Shown here: one piece after another, positions 42,522 to 54,605 of the stretch
How the letters are laid out: each line of letters begins with the position of its first letter
Position numbering within the stretch: the stretch's first letter is position 1
Source: Chrysogorgia sp. JL179-B06
Lineage: Eukaryota; Cnidaria; Anthozoa; Scleralcyonacea; Chrysogorgiidae
DNA length: 64,000 bases
Assembly: GCA_035772405.1 (NCBI GenBank)
Contig: JAYKKM010000351.1
Span: forward strand, 1,897,501-1,961,500
Reading direction: 5' to 3'
Notes under the pieces: generated by a model
The model's input: only the letters and a program-made list of their open reading frames with translations
Told to the model about the DNA's origin: nothing
Databases searched by the model: none
Made by a program: the position numbers and the translations under genes

Positions 42522-42672
42522 CCAATTGTTGTCTTCAACCACGCAAATCGACCACGGTGTGGAAAGTTATGACATTGTGTTATCTGGGTGAACCTTGAGT
42601 TCACAGTTAGAATTTACGTTTACTATGAGACTACTCACCATGCAGGTTGATTTGCTTGGTTGAAGACAACAA
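42522..42672. repeat. Inverted repeat, about 28-bp arms
   Basis: TTGTTGTCTTCAACCACGCA then AATCGACC is mirrored by GGTTGATTTG then CTTGGTTGAAGACAACAA, with three mismatches and about 95 bases between. Confidence 0.7.
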
Positions 42673-42679
42673 TTTGTTC

Positions 42680-43638
42680 TCTATTAAAGTTAGATATCTT
42701 CTTGCTACACTAATATGTCGGTAATGATGACAAGATGGTATAATTGGTGTAAGAGTGAGCTATCTGATTGGCTAACCTTAATTACCCTAATCTAACACTA
42801 ATCCAACCAATAATCCTCAGGATAAACCTACTGTAATACTAACCCTAAAAAAAACACGCAAAAATCATACAAAATTTTCATCAATTCCTTCGTTTCTCGC
42901 TTTGTTTTCTACATTGTTCAGATATACGCACAGATCTACACTCTTTGAATAGTTCTCTTTCGTGTGGGTAATATAATAGTTAGAATGGGTACAAAAAATC
43001 CATGTAAAACAATCACTGAAGTTGTTAGACTATACCAAATTCCGTATATAATATAATATATGAGAGTCAGCGACTCGTTTGTACAGTGACTAAACTCAAT
43101 ATAGTCATGCGTAATGTATAAATGTACGCGCAGATTACGAAAGCCTGGAAACTTGGGATCATTTTGATACCAAGATATTGAATTTTGGCGCAAATTTGAG
43201 TAGGTAACTAAACTTGGCTCGCTTGGCACGCGTATACAAACAATAGAAGTACACTATGATCAGGATGTCGGCGTTTGTATCGAATTGGATATGGCTCAGA
43301 TTTCTGTTAGTTTATATGTTGTCATTTCCTGAAGCAACTAATGACGGATAGCTATGAAAACATAAACGAGAAGAAAAGCCATGACAATACTGATCAAAAA
43401 ATCCTTGTTTCAATGTTGTCGGTAATAAACAAGATAGTATTCTATTCGATAATTTGTTTGCTAATATATTTTTGTCTGGCTTGTATAGTAGTTGTACAAT
43501 ACTGCATGAAAGCTGAACTTTACCAACTTCTATGTGATTTATTCAAAGACACTTGGAAAAAGCATCAGTCTCAATCTGCAGACAGTAGTTACAATATTAT
43601 AATAATAGATATTGTGGAGCAAGTGTTTAAAGTGCCCT
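42680..43638. other. Mostly non-coding; one membrane-protein-like open frame
   Basis: A 99-codon open frame on + (43341-43640) starts with a polar Asn/Lys-rich segment, then has one hydrophobic stretch (YSIICLLIYFCLACIVVVQY, about residues 35-54) and a polar tail. It would be a single-pass membrane protein, but there is no recognisable family, splice support or codon evidence, so I do not call it a gene. Degenerate CTAACCCTAA-like runs occur at 42780-42850. Confidence 0.35.
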
Positions 43639-44103
43639 AACCTCAACATTTTTTATTGTCTTATTTGGAAGAACTTTTAAAATGATAAAGTAACTTCTTT
43701 TGAAGATTTTCGTTTCTTCACTTTCTTTTGGAGATATATCAATTTGTTTGATATGCAAATGTACGGAATTTACGTCACACATGCATAATGACTTATTGGA
43801 GAAATGTGTGTATCTCTTCATTCTCGAACGAAATCCTTTAAAATCGAGAGGTTTGGTGTTGTGGGAGAAAGATACACCCGCGTGTTATTCACACTTTAGT
43901 GTTTTTATTTGATGAACGCAAAGATATATAACATTCTCTGATAACTCATTATGCGTGTGTGACGTAAATTCCGGACATTTGCATATATCAAACAAACTGA
44001 TATATCTCAAAAAGAAAGCGAAGAAACGAGAATCTTCAAAATAAGTTACTTTATCATTTTAAAAGTTCTTCCAAATAAGACAATAAAATTTTTTTAAGTT
44101 ATG
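43639..44103. mobile_element. 465-bp foldback MITE
   Basis: Arms of about 165 bp: TTATTGTCTTATTTGGAAGA, AAAATGATAAAGTAACTT and TTACGTCACACATGCATAAT are mirrored at 43940-44100 with scattered mismatches. Confidence 0.9.
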
Positions 44104-44109
44104 GGTACT

Positions 44110-44849
44110 TTAAGCAATGTGGTGTTGCAAAAGTCCTAGTTAACCACAAACTGGACAAAAATGTCCTTCCCAATAGGCTCATCTTTTGGGATGTAACCGC
44201 CCTAATCTTCAGATTTGAAAAGCTCAAGACGCGATGGGTATCAAATTAAGACAACAATTCTAATCATCTATGACCATACTCATAAACATAATCTTTCCGA
44301 AAACAATAGTAAATTTATCTCTGAATTGGCTGCGTAGAATGGCGTGGCTACATATGGGAAAGGATCTAACCGATAACTTAACACACCTAATTAAAATAAA
44401 TCTGGCTTAAATATACTTAAGTGATTTGGTGGTTCACTTGTTCAAATCCGTGTTCAAATCGACCGACCGTCATGCATGTTTTTATTAAAGACTATACGTC
44501 TGATAACGCGGCAAAATATGCGTTAGTCAAGATCAATTGTACATGACAAAGGGCCGATTATATAAAAAAATCAATAACCGTTAATTAGGCAGTTTCTTTA
44601 TGGAACTCGGTAGATAATAATGTTAGAGCTATTAATGATTTGATTAGGTTTAAATTAAGTTTAGTTAAAAAGTACGTTGTCTTTAAAAATTTGGATTTGT
44701 TTATTTAAATTCGTTAGTTTACTAGGTTCCTAGAGTAAAAGAATATAATTTTGTAATATGTGATTTATTTTCTCTTTGTATATATATATATTATTAGTTA
44801 TGTACGACCACATCGGCTATGCTGTATTTCTATCGTGTTGAAATCAATG

Positions 44850-44883
<34 letters not shown>

Positions 44884-44930
44884 TATGCCGTGTTAAAGTA
44901 TACTACGCGAATAGCACGCAAATCTTAAAC
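44110..44930. other. Non-coding stretch
   Basis: No gene or strong repeat recognised except a TTA microsatellite at 44848-44884. Confidence 0.45.
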
Positions 44931-44934
44931 CAAG

Positions 44935-45370
44935 CCAATTGTACGCAGCATTGGACTATGTGAATAGCACGCTAATCGGGATTCCTATGTACGAACTGGA
45001 TAAACTTCAACGCCTCCAAAATACAGCAGCCAAGATTAACACTGTCATCTATGGCCGACGTGCTTTCTCTTATGCTGCCCCAGATCTTTGGAACCCAATA
45101 CCTGACCACATTAATTCCTGTAAATCCACCACTGAATTTAAATCTGTTCTTAAGACCTACCTTTTTAAACCTACCTTGTTAGTTTTATTTGTGACATTAA
45201 ATTGTACTATATATATATTTCCTAATATAATGTTTTTAGAAATGCTTGTAAATTTATAGTAGTTTATAGTTTTAGTTTTTATTATTAGTCATCTACCATT
45301 ACTGTATATAATCAATTTTTAGAAATACCTGTAAGCACATCGAGATTTTAAGATACGTATATAAGAAAAT
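44935..45370 (+). mobile_element. LINE (CR1/L2-like) 3' end, internally deleted
   Basis: The frame reads LDYVNSTLIGIPMYELDKL, QRLQNTAAKI, then directly RRAFSYAAPDLWNPIPDHI and FKSVLKTYLF, the thumb and extreme C-terminus of a CR1/L2-type ORF2. About 80 residues usually found between these two blocks are missing. An A/T-rich 3' end running into a TTA repeat (from 45371) is typical for such LINE tails. Confidence 0.8.
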
Positions 45371-45371
45371 A

Positions 45372-45404
<33 letters not shown>

Positions 45405-45496
45405 GAAAATAATAATAATATATTATAATATATATATATATATATTATATATATATATATTATATTATTATTATTATATATATAATAATAATAATA

Positions 45497-45552
<56 letters not shown>

Positions 45553-45560
45553 TTTTTTTG
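45371..45560. repeat. ATT/TA microsatellite cluster
   Basis: Runs of TTA, AT and ATT, partly inverted to each other, able to form long AT hairpins. They separate two LINE tails. Confidence 0.95.
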
Positions 45561-45841
45561 AATCAAACCTTCAAAACAACGTCAAACGGAAAGAAGAAAA
45601 ATATAGTGAACTAGTAAAAAAATATAATGAAGTTAAATTTATAAATCTCTCCATGAGCTCCCTAGGTGTTTTTGCGAATGAGTGTTCTACTTTTTTAGAT
45701 ATGCTAGACAAGGTTGGTCTTGATAACAAGCACCAAATGTACTGCGTAAGGAAAATGATGACTATAGCTATCAGAACTACATATTACATTTTCTGCTGCC
45801 GAAATAAGGAATGGGGAAATCCCGAATTATTAGCTTTTTGA
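45560..45841 (+). mobile_element. LINE-associated protein C-terminus
   Basis: The frame reads KYSELVKKYNEVKFINLSMS, SLGVFANECSTFLDMLDKVG and IAIRTTYYIFCCRNKEW to a stop at 45839-45841. I recognise this as the C-terminal end of a retrotransposon protein common in cnidarian genomes (from memory). It appears 5' truncated. AATAAA-like sequence follows near 45988. Confidence 0.5.
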
Positions 45842-46076
45842 AATATTTGTATATAAATTTGCATGTTTTATTATAATATAGTCATTAGTTGTTATTATAT
45901 ATTATTAGTTGTGATTCAAGTAGCCAATTGTAAATTACCTTAATAAGCGAGATTTATAATTGTATATGTAGAAAAGAAAAACATTTAATAAAGTTTCCAT
46001 TGTTTTTTTGGATATTTATAATGTTTGGCACAATATTCTCATCAGCTTAACTTTCAGTCTTGATGTAACATATGAA

Positions 46077-46207
46077 CAACGAGTTTGAGTGTTTCATCAG
46101 GGGATCCAAACACGAGAAAACATGATGAAAACACGAGCGCGAAGCGCGAGTGTTTTTATTGTTTTCGAGTGTTTGGATCCCCTGATGAAACACGATAAAC
46201 GAGTTGT
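46077..46207. mobile_element. Foldback MITE with GCGCGAAGCGCG core
   Basis: CAACGAGTTTGAGTGTTTCA and TCAGGGGATCCAAACACGA are mirrored at 46160-46207. The centre has GAGCGCGAAGCGCGAG, itself a small hairpin. Confidence 0.88.
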
Positions 46208-46464
46208 TTATATGGCTTCTCAATCGAACACGGATTTAATTCGATGTTTACTTAAAACGCATTTGAGAACAAAAACTCATTGGGTTGATGTATGAAATGT
46301 AAATTGGCAGGAATTTTATATAAAGTTCGTAGAGACTTATAATAATTACTAGACTATATAATTTTCATGCTGATTAGTATTTTATCAGGCATAAAAGCCT
46401 TGCGCGTGACTAAATACGGAAATGTGATTGGACAATTTGGTTAATGAATATTAATGAGTTTTTG

Positions 46465-46468
<4 letters not shown>

Positions 46469-46550
<82 letters not shown>
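46469..46550. repeat. AT microsatellite
   Basis: About forty AT units. A shorter AT run (47127-47150) precedes the second copy of the 600-bp duplication. Confidence 0.97.
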
Positions 46551-46555
<5 letters not shown>

Positions 46556-46592
46556 GGTTTAATATTGTCAAATACATATATGGAAAAAGTGA

Positions 46593-46667
46593 CTGCCCCA
46601 ACCGGGAATCGAACCCTGGTCTCCGAATCAACGTTTCGGTGCCGTGACATTTGAGCTAATGAGACAC
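46593..46667 (-). ncRNA. tRNA-like unit, copy 1
   Basis: On the minus strand TAGCTCAAATGTCACGGCAC resembles an A-box/D-arm and GGTTCGATTCC is a perfect B-box, spaced as in a tRNA. GAACCCTGG/CCGGGAA give a fair T-stem. The acceptor ends (GTGTCTCA… and …TTGGGGCA) do not pair properly, so it is a tRNA-derived element rather than a working tRNA gene. Confidence 0.6.
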
Positions 46668-47124
46668 GGTCAGAACAGTCAGTGATTTGCTAGCTTCGAA
46701 ACAGCGTCAGTTCGTAATTATCACGAGTCTTTGAAAATCATTCAATTGCAGGTATATGCATACGTCTATTCTTGTGAAGACATGTCATGCACTGCAGGCA
46801 AAGATCAGAACGGCTATACTGTATCTGGGAGTAACAATAGATGATCAGTCGGCACTTAATCCTTATGTTTAAAATTGTCTTGAAATGCAACACAAATTAG
46901 CATCACGAGTCAATCATGAAGAAGTTCATAGATGCTTCAGAACATTGTCTTTAATCTATGTAAACTATTCAGGTCTATGTGATGTGGTGACTATACAAAC
47001 ACAATATGTGATTACGGCCATGTTTTAATCTAAACATGTGTATTTCACGCTACCATTCCCATACTTATAACCTTATTGCCATATGCTGACTGATTTTTCA
47101 CAAGAATCAATGCATATATCAAAG

Positions 47125-47155
<31 letters not shown>

Positions 47156-47192
47156 GGTTTAATATTGTCAAATACATATATGGAAAAAGTGA

Positions 47193-47267
47193 CTGCCCCA
47201 ACCGGGAATCGAACCCTGGTCTCCGAATCAACGTTTCGGTGCCGTGACATTTGAGCTAATGAGACAC
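47193..47267 (-). ncRNA. tRNA-like unit, copy 2
   Basis: Identical to the unit at 46593-46667, copied with the 600-bp duplication. Confidence 0.6.
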
Positions 47268-47725
47268 GGTCAGAACAGTCAGTGATTTGCTAGCTTCGAA
47301 CAGCGTCAGTTCGTAATTATCACGAGTCTTTGAAAATCATTCAATTGCAGGTATATGCATACGTCTATTCTTGTGAAGACATGTCATGCACTGCAGGCAA
47401 AGATCAGAACGGCTATACTGTATCTGGGAGTAACAATAGATGATCAGTCGGCACTTAATCCTTATGTTTAAAATTGTCTTGAAATGCAACACAAATTAGC
47501 ATCACGAGTCAATCATGAAGAAGTTCATAGATGCTTCAGAACATTGTCTTTAATCTATGTAAACTATTCAGGTCTATGTGATGTGGTGACTATACAAACA
47601 CAATATATGTGATTACGGCCATGTTTTAATCTAAACATGTGTATTTCACGCTACCATTCCCATACTTATAACCTTATTGCCATATGCTGACTGATTTTTC
47701 ACAAGAATCAATGCATATATCAAAG

Positions 47726-48328
47726 AATTCTGCGAAGTTGTGTATATTATTACTGATGAACTCAATCAGGGCATCTGTCTGCATGGGCGTACCTCTAAAT
47801 AAACGTGATATATAACATTTGTGGACTTGCTGATAAGCAGATCAGTGTATACAACAGGTTTAAATTTCAAGCCATAATTACGTCTCAGGAACCGATGAAT
47901 TGCGCTGATAAACGTGGCCACTTAGGCCAGCTGTGTAGCCTCTTTCACACCTACGTTGGCCGTTAAATCATGTGATTATGTTCAGAAATTGTAAAAGCCA
48001 GTATACATCGCGAAATACCTGCACTGTACGAGACTTCGGAGCCTTCCATAGAATCTAAAACCAGCGCCATTTGCAGACAAACTAAGCCAATTATCGCCCT
48101 TTGGCATTTTCCGGATTTCTGTCAGTAACACTTGACATCTTTCACTGACCTCCCATTGTTATGGGGCTCCTTCAGAGGTGAGTTATTTATTCTTGATTTC
48201 CGAGTAGCAATAACCATTGCGGTGTGATTCGCTCATCAGACAAGTCCCTTCATCTTATTCTGAGCAGAACTCCAAACCTCCCAATTTCGAAGAAAAGCGC
48301 TGAAAACTAGAAAGTAGTTAACGTCGTT
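47726..48328. other. Unique sequence upstream of the secreted-protein gene
   Basis: No repeats recognised. A CAGAG^GTGAGT donor-like site near 48177 could end a 5' non-coding exon. The promoter is not identifiable by eye. Confidence 0.4.
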
Positions 48329-48374
48329 ATGAGATGTCTGCTGTGGTATTGTTGTTTCATTCTGATTTGGAAAG
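48329..48374 (+). CDS. Secreted-protein gene, exon 1 (signal peptide)
   Basis: ATG at 48329 begins MRCLLWYCCFILIWK, a short positively charged start followed by a hydrophobic core, as in a signal peptide. The exon ends AAAG^GTGAGT, a strong donor, after one base of the next codon (phase 1). That phase matches the acceptor of the exon at 56000, where the split codon becomes Gly. A lone phase-1 signal-peptide exon followed by phase-1 domain exons is a common layout of animal secreted proteins. The linkage over a 7.6-kb intron full of repeats is an inference from phase and from the lack of another signal sequence nearby. Confidence 0.55.
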
Positions 48375-50486
48375 GTGAGTGACTTTCTTTTAAACATTTC
48401 ATTTAAGTGCATCTATAGCTTGTTAATTGCTCTCTGAGCCACGGCGGACACTTTAGTCTTTGGTCTGTAAGATGTTGTTGGATTATTAAAACGATATAGC
48501 GCCGCATGTTGTAGTAAGGCTTTATCAGCATTCTTGTAACTTGGAAACATCAATTTTCCAAGCGTCTTCATCGTTGAGGGCATAGTTCAGAGGTACACTG
48601 CTCGATAAACAAATTTATGTGTTTTCGTTAATGAATTTTCCACGCAAAAGCTTTCTTTCCGTAGACCATTACACGTTTGCGCGAATTAGGTTTAAATCTA
48701 GTTTTAAATTAGTTTGCGCGAATTAGGTTTAAGTCAAATATCGTCGTCTTTCTCTGTTTGATAGGAACTCGTGTTTCGTGAGCTGCAAATGTTAGTCCAA
48801 TGTTTACCTGTTCGCGAAACCTAAAGTCTGTTTTCGTATATTTTTGTATAATGCTATATACTAAACATGACAGCTGCCAGGCATGGGTTTACAACCATTC
48901 GAACGAATTCGGGCGCACCAAAGGTGTTTGATCCAAATTAATAACAACTCAATGTTTTCATTCAAATGATAACGCGCGTTTATGAGTTATGTTGTCGAAA
49001 AGAGGATGAAAAATTAGTGCGCAATACAAATCTTGTTATTTACTGGTCGTGTTTCGAGGTTGTTAATGTTGCTAATTACCTGACTGATGGAGATGGTTGG
49101 CTCTGTAACAGAGCTGCTTGTCAAGATGTGAAAATTCGCGAATGCCAAGCACGTAGCGCTGACAACTGTAACTTTACGGTATTCATGATTAAGAGGAATA
49201 ATAGTCAATTTGTGAAAATAAAATACCTTGCCATTTCAAAACGGTTATCATATAACTAAACCGAAAGTAAGCGAAACTCGTTCACGGTATATGATATCTT
49301 AATCAAGAAGCACAGACACTTTGCACTCTTAATTTTATGCAAATAAACCATCTAAAACCCATTAAAATCGACTCAATAATCTTCAAATTTATACGCTTCT
49401 TTCATTGACGCTGATATATAATAGGTTGTTGCGCGGTCAAAGATCGCGCAAATAACAAAATCTGTCTACAATTTGAGTAGTTTTGAAAAAGATCAATATT
49501 TATATGGTCGAAACATATAAATTATTATAGCGTTTTGTCTTATGCATGGTTTATCATAATAGATATACATATAATAATTTCGAAATTTTTGTTTCATATT
49601 TTTGCAAAGTATTGAATAAAGGCCGGTTAGAAGAAATACATACAAATGTGACATTCGACTATTTCAAAGAATATAACTTTGACTGCTGCAATATTTTTGT
49701 TATATTAAAATCAAGATGTTGAAACTTGAACTTATTAAGTGCTGTCTTCACGAAGTTCGGCTTAAAGCTGGAAGATTACCTAGGACATTGGATAAACAAA
49801 CGTTATCATAACTGAAAGCCCCAATCATTATGCCATCTTGAGCCTATACAAACAGAGTTTTATCCTGACTCGGATCTCATACGCAAATGAAAGAATGACT
49901 TGTTAGATGCGTCAATAGTTAGACTAGATGGTATCTAATTGAGAATATTTCCTTTTATATTTTCCCAACCTACTAACCAGATTATAATTTGAAATTTCAA
50001 ATTACGTCCACTGGTGTCTTTGCAGGGGATGTATTTGAAGTTAGTTATCGCGCCTTGTTAAACAGTATGAAGTTTCACTTCGAGGCCATGTTCGAATTAG
50101 CTTAGCGGTCCAGGGGTTCAGTTTACCAAGTGATAACTGAATGCTATAAAACTCCATCTCGACACTAGGGCCGCTTCCGTAATACATCCATTAAAGTGTT
50201 ATTCTTCCTTCTGTTACGTCCGAGATCTAAATGCACTTTAATACATTTGAAATGCACTGACAGTTTTTATTTCCTTTGTCATTCATTGCAAAGCCTTCAC
50301 GACGCCGGTCATTTGGGAACAGCTGTTCGCGTTCACTCGGATATGTTTTCATTTTGAAAACATCGACTTATCGACCCTTTCGCTTTTATCATAAAGATCG
50401 TATCAACACTTCTAGAATTTCGGCTCCAATGTGTTTGAACAATGACATGAAATCGAGGTTGCATATGAAAGATAACAGAAAATACA
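48375..50486. other. First part of the long intron
   Basis: AT-rich, without recognised repeats except GCGCGAATTAGGTTTAA repeated near 48680 and 48720. The 97-codon open frame at 48966-49259 has Cys and Trp residues but no splice sites in matching phase, and I do not call it an exon. Confidence 0.4.
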
Positions 50487-50765
50487 CTAGAAATACGTGT
50501 GCGCAACAATCCCTCGTCCGCTTACTGTTTGATGCTTTTATATATTGTGTAGACAATAGTCAATAACCCTTTCATTTGCCAATCGGAATATATTTTCAAT
50601 GGACCTAACTCAGCTGAGAGTTAAACTATAAAGCTTGCCTCTGCTAGTTTTCGTTGTTTCATAAGACATAAACAATTAAAAAATAATTAAATAGTCCAAA
50701 CTGTTTACTTTTTGGGTGCAATACCTGAATACCAGCTACAACACAATACCCAAGCTTAAATTGCG
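50487..50765 (-). mobile_element. Helitron 3' end, diverged copy
   Basis: On the minus strand the sequence ends GTATTTCTAG^T at 50487, preceded by GCGGACGAGGGATTGTTGCG and a GTTTGA block as in the other copies. GGGTGCAATACCTG near 50715 also matches copy B near 18830. No further extent could be followed. Confidence 0.65.
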
Positions 50766-50999
50766 GCACTTTTATTACTATGATATTTGAGTACTTTATG
50801 TACGATTTATTTTAATGGACTTGCAACGGGAATTCATTAGATTTCGTTAAAATGCTAGAATATTGCCATAAATTAAGAAACATCTACATGAAGTCGTATA
50901 TAGTTGTCGTTTCTGTATAATTTGGTGTGAAATCTGGCGCAATTTAAGGCATTATTATTATTTACAGCAATTGCGCCAGATTTCACACAGAAAAATGAT

Positions 51000-51105
51000 T
51001 CTGAGTACCGGACAGGAATCGAACCTGTAACCTTCTGATTGCCGGTGAGACGCTCCAACCATTGAGCTAACGAGACTCAGATGGAGAGCGAAGGTTACAA
51101 TGATG
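51000..51105 (-). mobile_element. tRNA-derived SINE
   Basis: On the minus strand GAGTCTCGTTAGCTCAATGG (A-box region) is followed 35 bases later by GGTTCGATTCCTGTCCGG, an intact B-box. The head ACCTTCGCTCTCCATCTGAG is shared with related copies near 12330, 21110, 54580 and 55860. Flanking TTGCGCCAGATTTCACAC is inverted at 50930-50985. Confidence 0.75.
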
Positions 51106-51109
51106 TAAA

Positions 51110-51604
51110 GGCGAGGGTATTACGATCTGAATGCTAACCTCGACTTTGAACCAGTGGCACTGTTTCATCAGTGGACAATGAAGAAAATTCGAGAAATGTC
51201 TATGGAACAAAAATAATAATAATAATAATAATAATAATAGTAAGTAATTAAGAAAAGACATGTTACAAATGTAGTGTTCTCCGCAAAGGCGCTGGAAATA
51301 ATAATTTATACATTTCTACAACACATATACATGTTTGCTTTATTAATTATGTGATAAAATATAGGTAAATGTGCTGGTTACAATCAAATAAATATAAATA
51401 AAAACAATACCGTAATAGGACGAGTTAAATTGATCAGGAAAGATAAGATTGTATCTTCTACTGGCTTGGCGTACACGTTATCTGCAAAGGCAGCTGTTCC
51501 ATGCATGATAATCGTGATCGAGCGAAGCGAGGGTGATAAACTTGACAGGGGGTAGTTTGCAACGCATATCCCTGCTCGCGCGTTTAGGCATTGCAATTGT
51601 ATAT

Positions 51605-51645
<41 letters not shown>

Positions 51646-52345
51646 TTTTATATCGGAAGAAAATGCATTTTCGTAGGTGAAATATGAAAAGTCGATTTGA
51701 GAACACGGCGTGAAGCGGCTCGCTTTTAAACTCTCCGTTTCCAGTTGTCGTCTAACCAAATATAATATAGGGACCATAAAATATAGGACGATAGCGGCTG
51801 TTTATTTTTAATTTTAACATTGTAAATTGTAACAGAAGTTACAGTTACTGTAGCTGACTTGTATCAGTAACGTTACTGATATGAATGCTACACCAGTCAA
51901 AATACAATAGGTACTGTAGTTCCTGTGGAAGATTTTATTTCCAAACGGTTTCGGCATTCATATCATTTAAGTTAAGAAGATATAGCTATATATGAAGTTG
52001 GAGAGATTACCCCTGGAAACGTTATTATTCTATGTTTATGTTCAGTTTGTGCACTTTCATGGCCTGCACTATTTTCTTTTTCACTACTTTCATGGCCACT
52101 ATTTTCTGTATAATGAAGGAGTTATCCAATAGCAACATTTGGGTACAATTTGTTTAAATATCAATTGTCCTAAAACAAAGGATTTGTGCACCTTCAGGCC
52201 CCCCTAAACATGAATCGCAGTTCGATTGGTAGCCCATGTGAAGTTTGCCGCGTTTCCAGACTTCAGACTGTATTGACTATGGTTTATCTAATTTCGACAT
52301 CATATTTGTTTCTCAAATATATATGACGTCACTGAGTGCTTCTAT
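51110..52345. other. Intron sequence with microsatellites
   Basis: TAA run at 51213-51240 and AT run at 51608-51642. Small palindromic GTATCAGTAACGTTACTGATA at 51864-51885. No coding evidence. Confidence 0.45.
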
Positions 52346-52348
52346 TTA

Positions 52349-52441
52349 ACAATTAGACAACGAGTCCGAGTTGTCTATGAGCGAATAGTCAACGAGTTGA
52401 CTATTCGCTCATAGCCAACGAGGACGAGTTGTCTAATTGTT
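52349..52441. repeat. 93-bp double hairpin, AACAATTAGACAAC family
   Basis: AACAATTAGACAACGAGTCC is mirrored by GGACGAGTTGTCTAATTGTT. Inside, TATGAGCGAATAGTCAA and TTGACTATTCGCTCATA form a perfect inner stem around CGAG. It is the cleanest member of the family seen at 22887, 24308 and 23488. Confidence 0.92.
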
Positions 52442-52640
52442 TTAGTAGAAACAAATTAGTGGACTATAAAATCATGCATTCTCCAAAAAAAATCCAAAAA
52501 CTCATCTGAAACCTCTCCAAAACGAGAGTTTTCTGCCATTGTTTTGAGCGCGTTTCCCAAACGTTGTCTATCACGAATAGACAACGGTTGAGTAGCCAAT
52601 CAGAATGCAGCATTTGTAATAGGCCATTGTCATTTCTACT
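52442..52640. repeat. Inverse copy of the repeat at 24110-24300
   Basis: GCGCGTTTCCCAAACGTTGT, CGAGAGTTTTCTGCCATT and AACAAATTAGTGGACTAT match the other copy in reverse complement. It adjoins the hairpin at 52349-52441, as its partner adjoins 24308-24386. Confidence 0.82.
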
Positions 52641-52879
52641 AATTCGTATTATATGCAGTAAGAAGCTACTCTTCTTTTCCGCATAGGAACCCTTCCTCAA
52701 TAGGTTATACAGTAATTTCCATCGAAAGAGCACTCACAACAGCTATCACTAAGCGATCGTCATCAAAACCAACTCCATTGGCGATAAAGAAGCACACAAT
52801 GACGTCATATTTTGAAAACAAATACGGGTCCTAGTTGTCTTTCTTTAAAGTAAAAAGTCTTATTCTTGTTCTAAATTTT

Positions 52880-53128
52880 CAGATAGTTTTATCTTTTTGT
52901 TTGTAGAAGTCTCCCCATTCAAAATGTAGAGTAGCTCGATGGCACATGATAAACAATCACTCATAAAAAACTAGATTGTAATTACATTCCTTCAAATTTG
53001 GTGTAGATATACTTCATAGCAATAAGCGAATTCATTTTCTTATTCGAAAATGTCAAACTGAACAATTTCCATTACTTTCGGGCCAATATTTTCATAATTC
53101 TATCACTCGTATATAAATTTTAGCGGAA
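52880..53128. repeat. Direct copy of the repeat at 23645-23905
   Basis: GTTTGTAGAAGTCTCCCC through TATCACTCGTATATAAATTT aligns with the other copy; here the C-homopolymer is absent. Confidence 0.78.
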
Positions 53129-53643
53129 CACATATCAATTTCTGGTGAATACGTACTGTATGAACGATATCGGAATCGGCCCAAAATGCAATTCTCCGCG
53201 GTGAAAATACGAACGCCAATGGCCGCCATTGTAAATGCTCTATGACATGTTAACGACAAACTTCTGACCGCAAACGTCTAGCCGCGGTTTGCGGTTAACA
53301 AAAAGACCGTCAATCTAGAACTCTCCATTTTTTGTTTTGAATGACGTAGTGGTTGAGGTTGCCGTCGTAGATAAAAATATCAAACAAATTACTTGATCAT
53401 GGCTAATAGCCTTTGATATTTATAACTAGACTATACAATTCCCTCCTGTAGTTTTATCAATCAATGACACTATTAATGAAGAAAGTGTATATAACAATGG
53501 TTCATGACTCACTTATACATACTTGAAATCAGAAACTGGTGTTGAAATGTATCTGGGAATATGCGCAGTTGGTTTAGTACCAGTTGTTAGGAAAATTCCG
53601 TTATTCCACTTAGGTTGAACAATCGTTAGGAACTCCGTCGCGT

Positions 53644-53735
53644 AGCGGAATGAAGTTGCATTTTTCGCAACTGGTCCCGATTTGGTCTTAAAATGTATGT
53701 ATTCCAACACTCGAAATTTTCCTTCACCGTAAATC
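53644..53735. repeat. Single arm of the tRNA-bearing foldback
   Basis: GAAGTTGCATTTTTCGCAAC, GGTCCCGATTTGGTCTTA and CACTCGAAATTTTCCTTCAC match the right half of the foldback at 33915-34122. No tRNA-like part is present. Confidence 0.8.
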
Positions 53736-53776
53736 CTTTCAACATGTAGTTTGATCGAGTGAAATGCCAAATATTA

Positions 53777-54048
<272 letters not shown>

Positions 54049-54049
54049 G

Positions 54050-54365
54050 ATTTTCGCTTACCTCAAAACTGGTCTGCTACAACTTGTTTCATCAGTAAAA
54101 GAATCTTCAGGCAGTGACAATATCGAAAGGGATGACCGCTTATTTATAGGCTTTCTGCCGGAAAGTGGGGGCGTATGTGGGGGACAAAGCATGAGGTCAT
54201 GGCTTTGTTTGCGTTGATTACGCGAAATTTATTACGATGACGACACTGTGAAATTATTTCCGCTCTTTTGCTGAGTAAACTATTCTTATTTTTTTCTTTT
54301 AAAATACAAAATTTTTCTTCTAAACATAAATTGCATCGTTTTGATCCTCCTGTGTACGAAATAGA
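54050..54365 (-). mobile_element. Penelope-like element 3' end
   Basis: The minus strand reads GGSKRCNLCLEEKFCI, SLLSKRAEIISQCRHRNKF, a Cys/His-containing block that follows the GIY-YIG domain in many cnidarian Penelope-like elements, then a short non-coding tail (CTGAAGATTCTTTTACTGAT, GAAACAAG) that runs into the TA microsatellite. 5' truncated at about 54365, where TATG microsatellites begin. Confidence 0.65.
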
Positions 54366-54388
54366 ATGTTTTATGTATATACATGTAT

Positions 54389-54420
<32 letters not shown>

Positions 54421-54524
54421 GTATGTATATGTATGTATATATAGCTGTGATGTCTACGCCAGACGATACACCGACGATCGTCAAGCTCAAATCCTGAGTT
54501 GCGAATGGTGTTTGAGCCTATAAC

Positions 54525-54605
54525 CATCTATAATTGCCGGTGAAATGCTCTAACCATTGAGTTACCGAGACTAAGATGGAGAGCGAAGGTTACAATGTTT
54601 TAATA
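54525..54605 (-). repeat. Degenerate SINE fragment
   Basis: GAGTCTCGGTAACTCAATGG-like A-box sequence and the ACCTTCGCTCTCCATCT head (minus strand) match the SINE at 51000-51105. The B-box half is lost. Confidence 0.6.

Larger units (their letters stand above)
46551..47725. repeat. 600-bp tandem duplication, about two copies
   Basis: GAGAGGGTTTAATATTGTCA starts at 46551 and again at 47151. The copies stay in register through GCATATATCAAAGA near 47125 and 47725. Only a few differences are visible (one A lost in AGCTTCGAA(A)CAG, one AT gained in CAATATATGTG). Each copy starts at an AT microsatellite, suggesting unequal exchange or slippage between AT runs, and the duplication is recent. Confidence 0.95.

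Noticed and set aside
42055..42591. 178-codon plus-strand open frame
   Set aside because: It crosses a MITE end and a TAA microsatellite (poly-Ile); no protein features.
43341..43640. Single-pass membrane protein gene
   Set aside because: One hydrophobic stretch in an AT-rich open frame is easily chance; no family, splice or conservation evidence.
46593..46667. Functional tRNA gene
   Set aside because: A- and B-boxes are present but the acceptor stem does not pair and the unit is part of a duplicated repeat.
48966..49259. 97-codon open frame in the long intron as an exon
   Set aside because: No acceptor or donor in matching phase and no recognisable domain.
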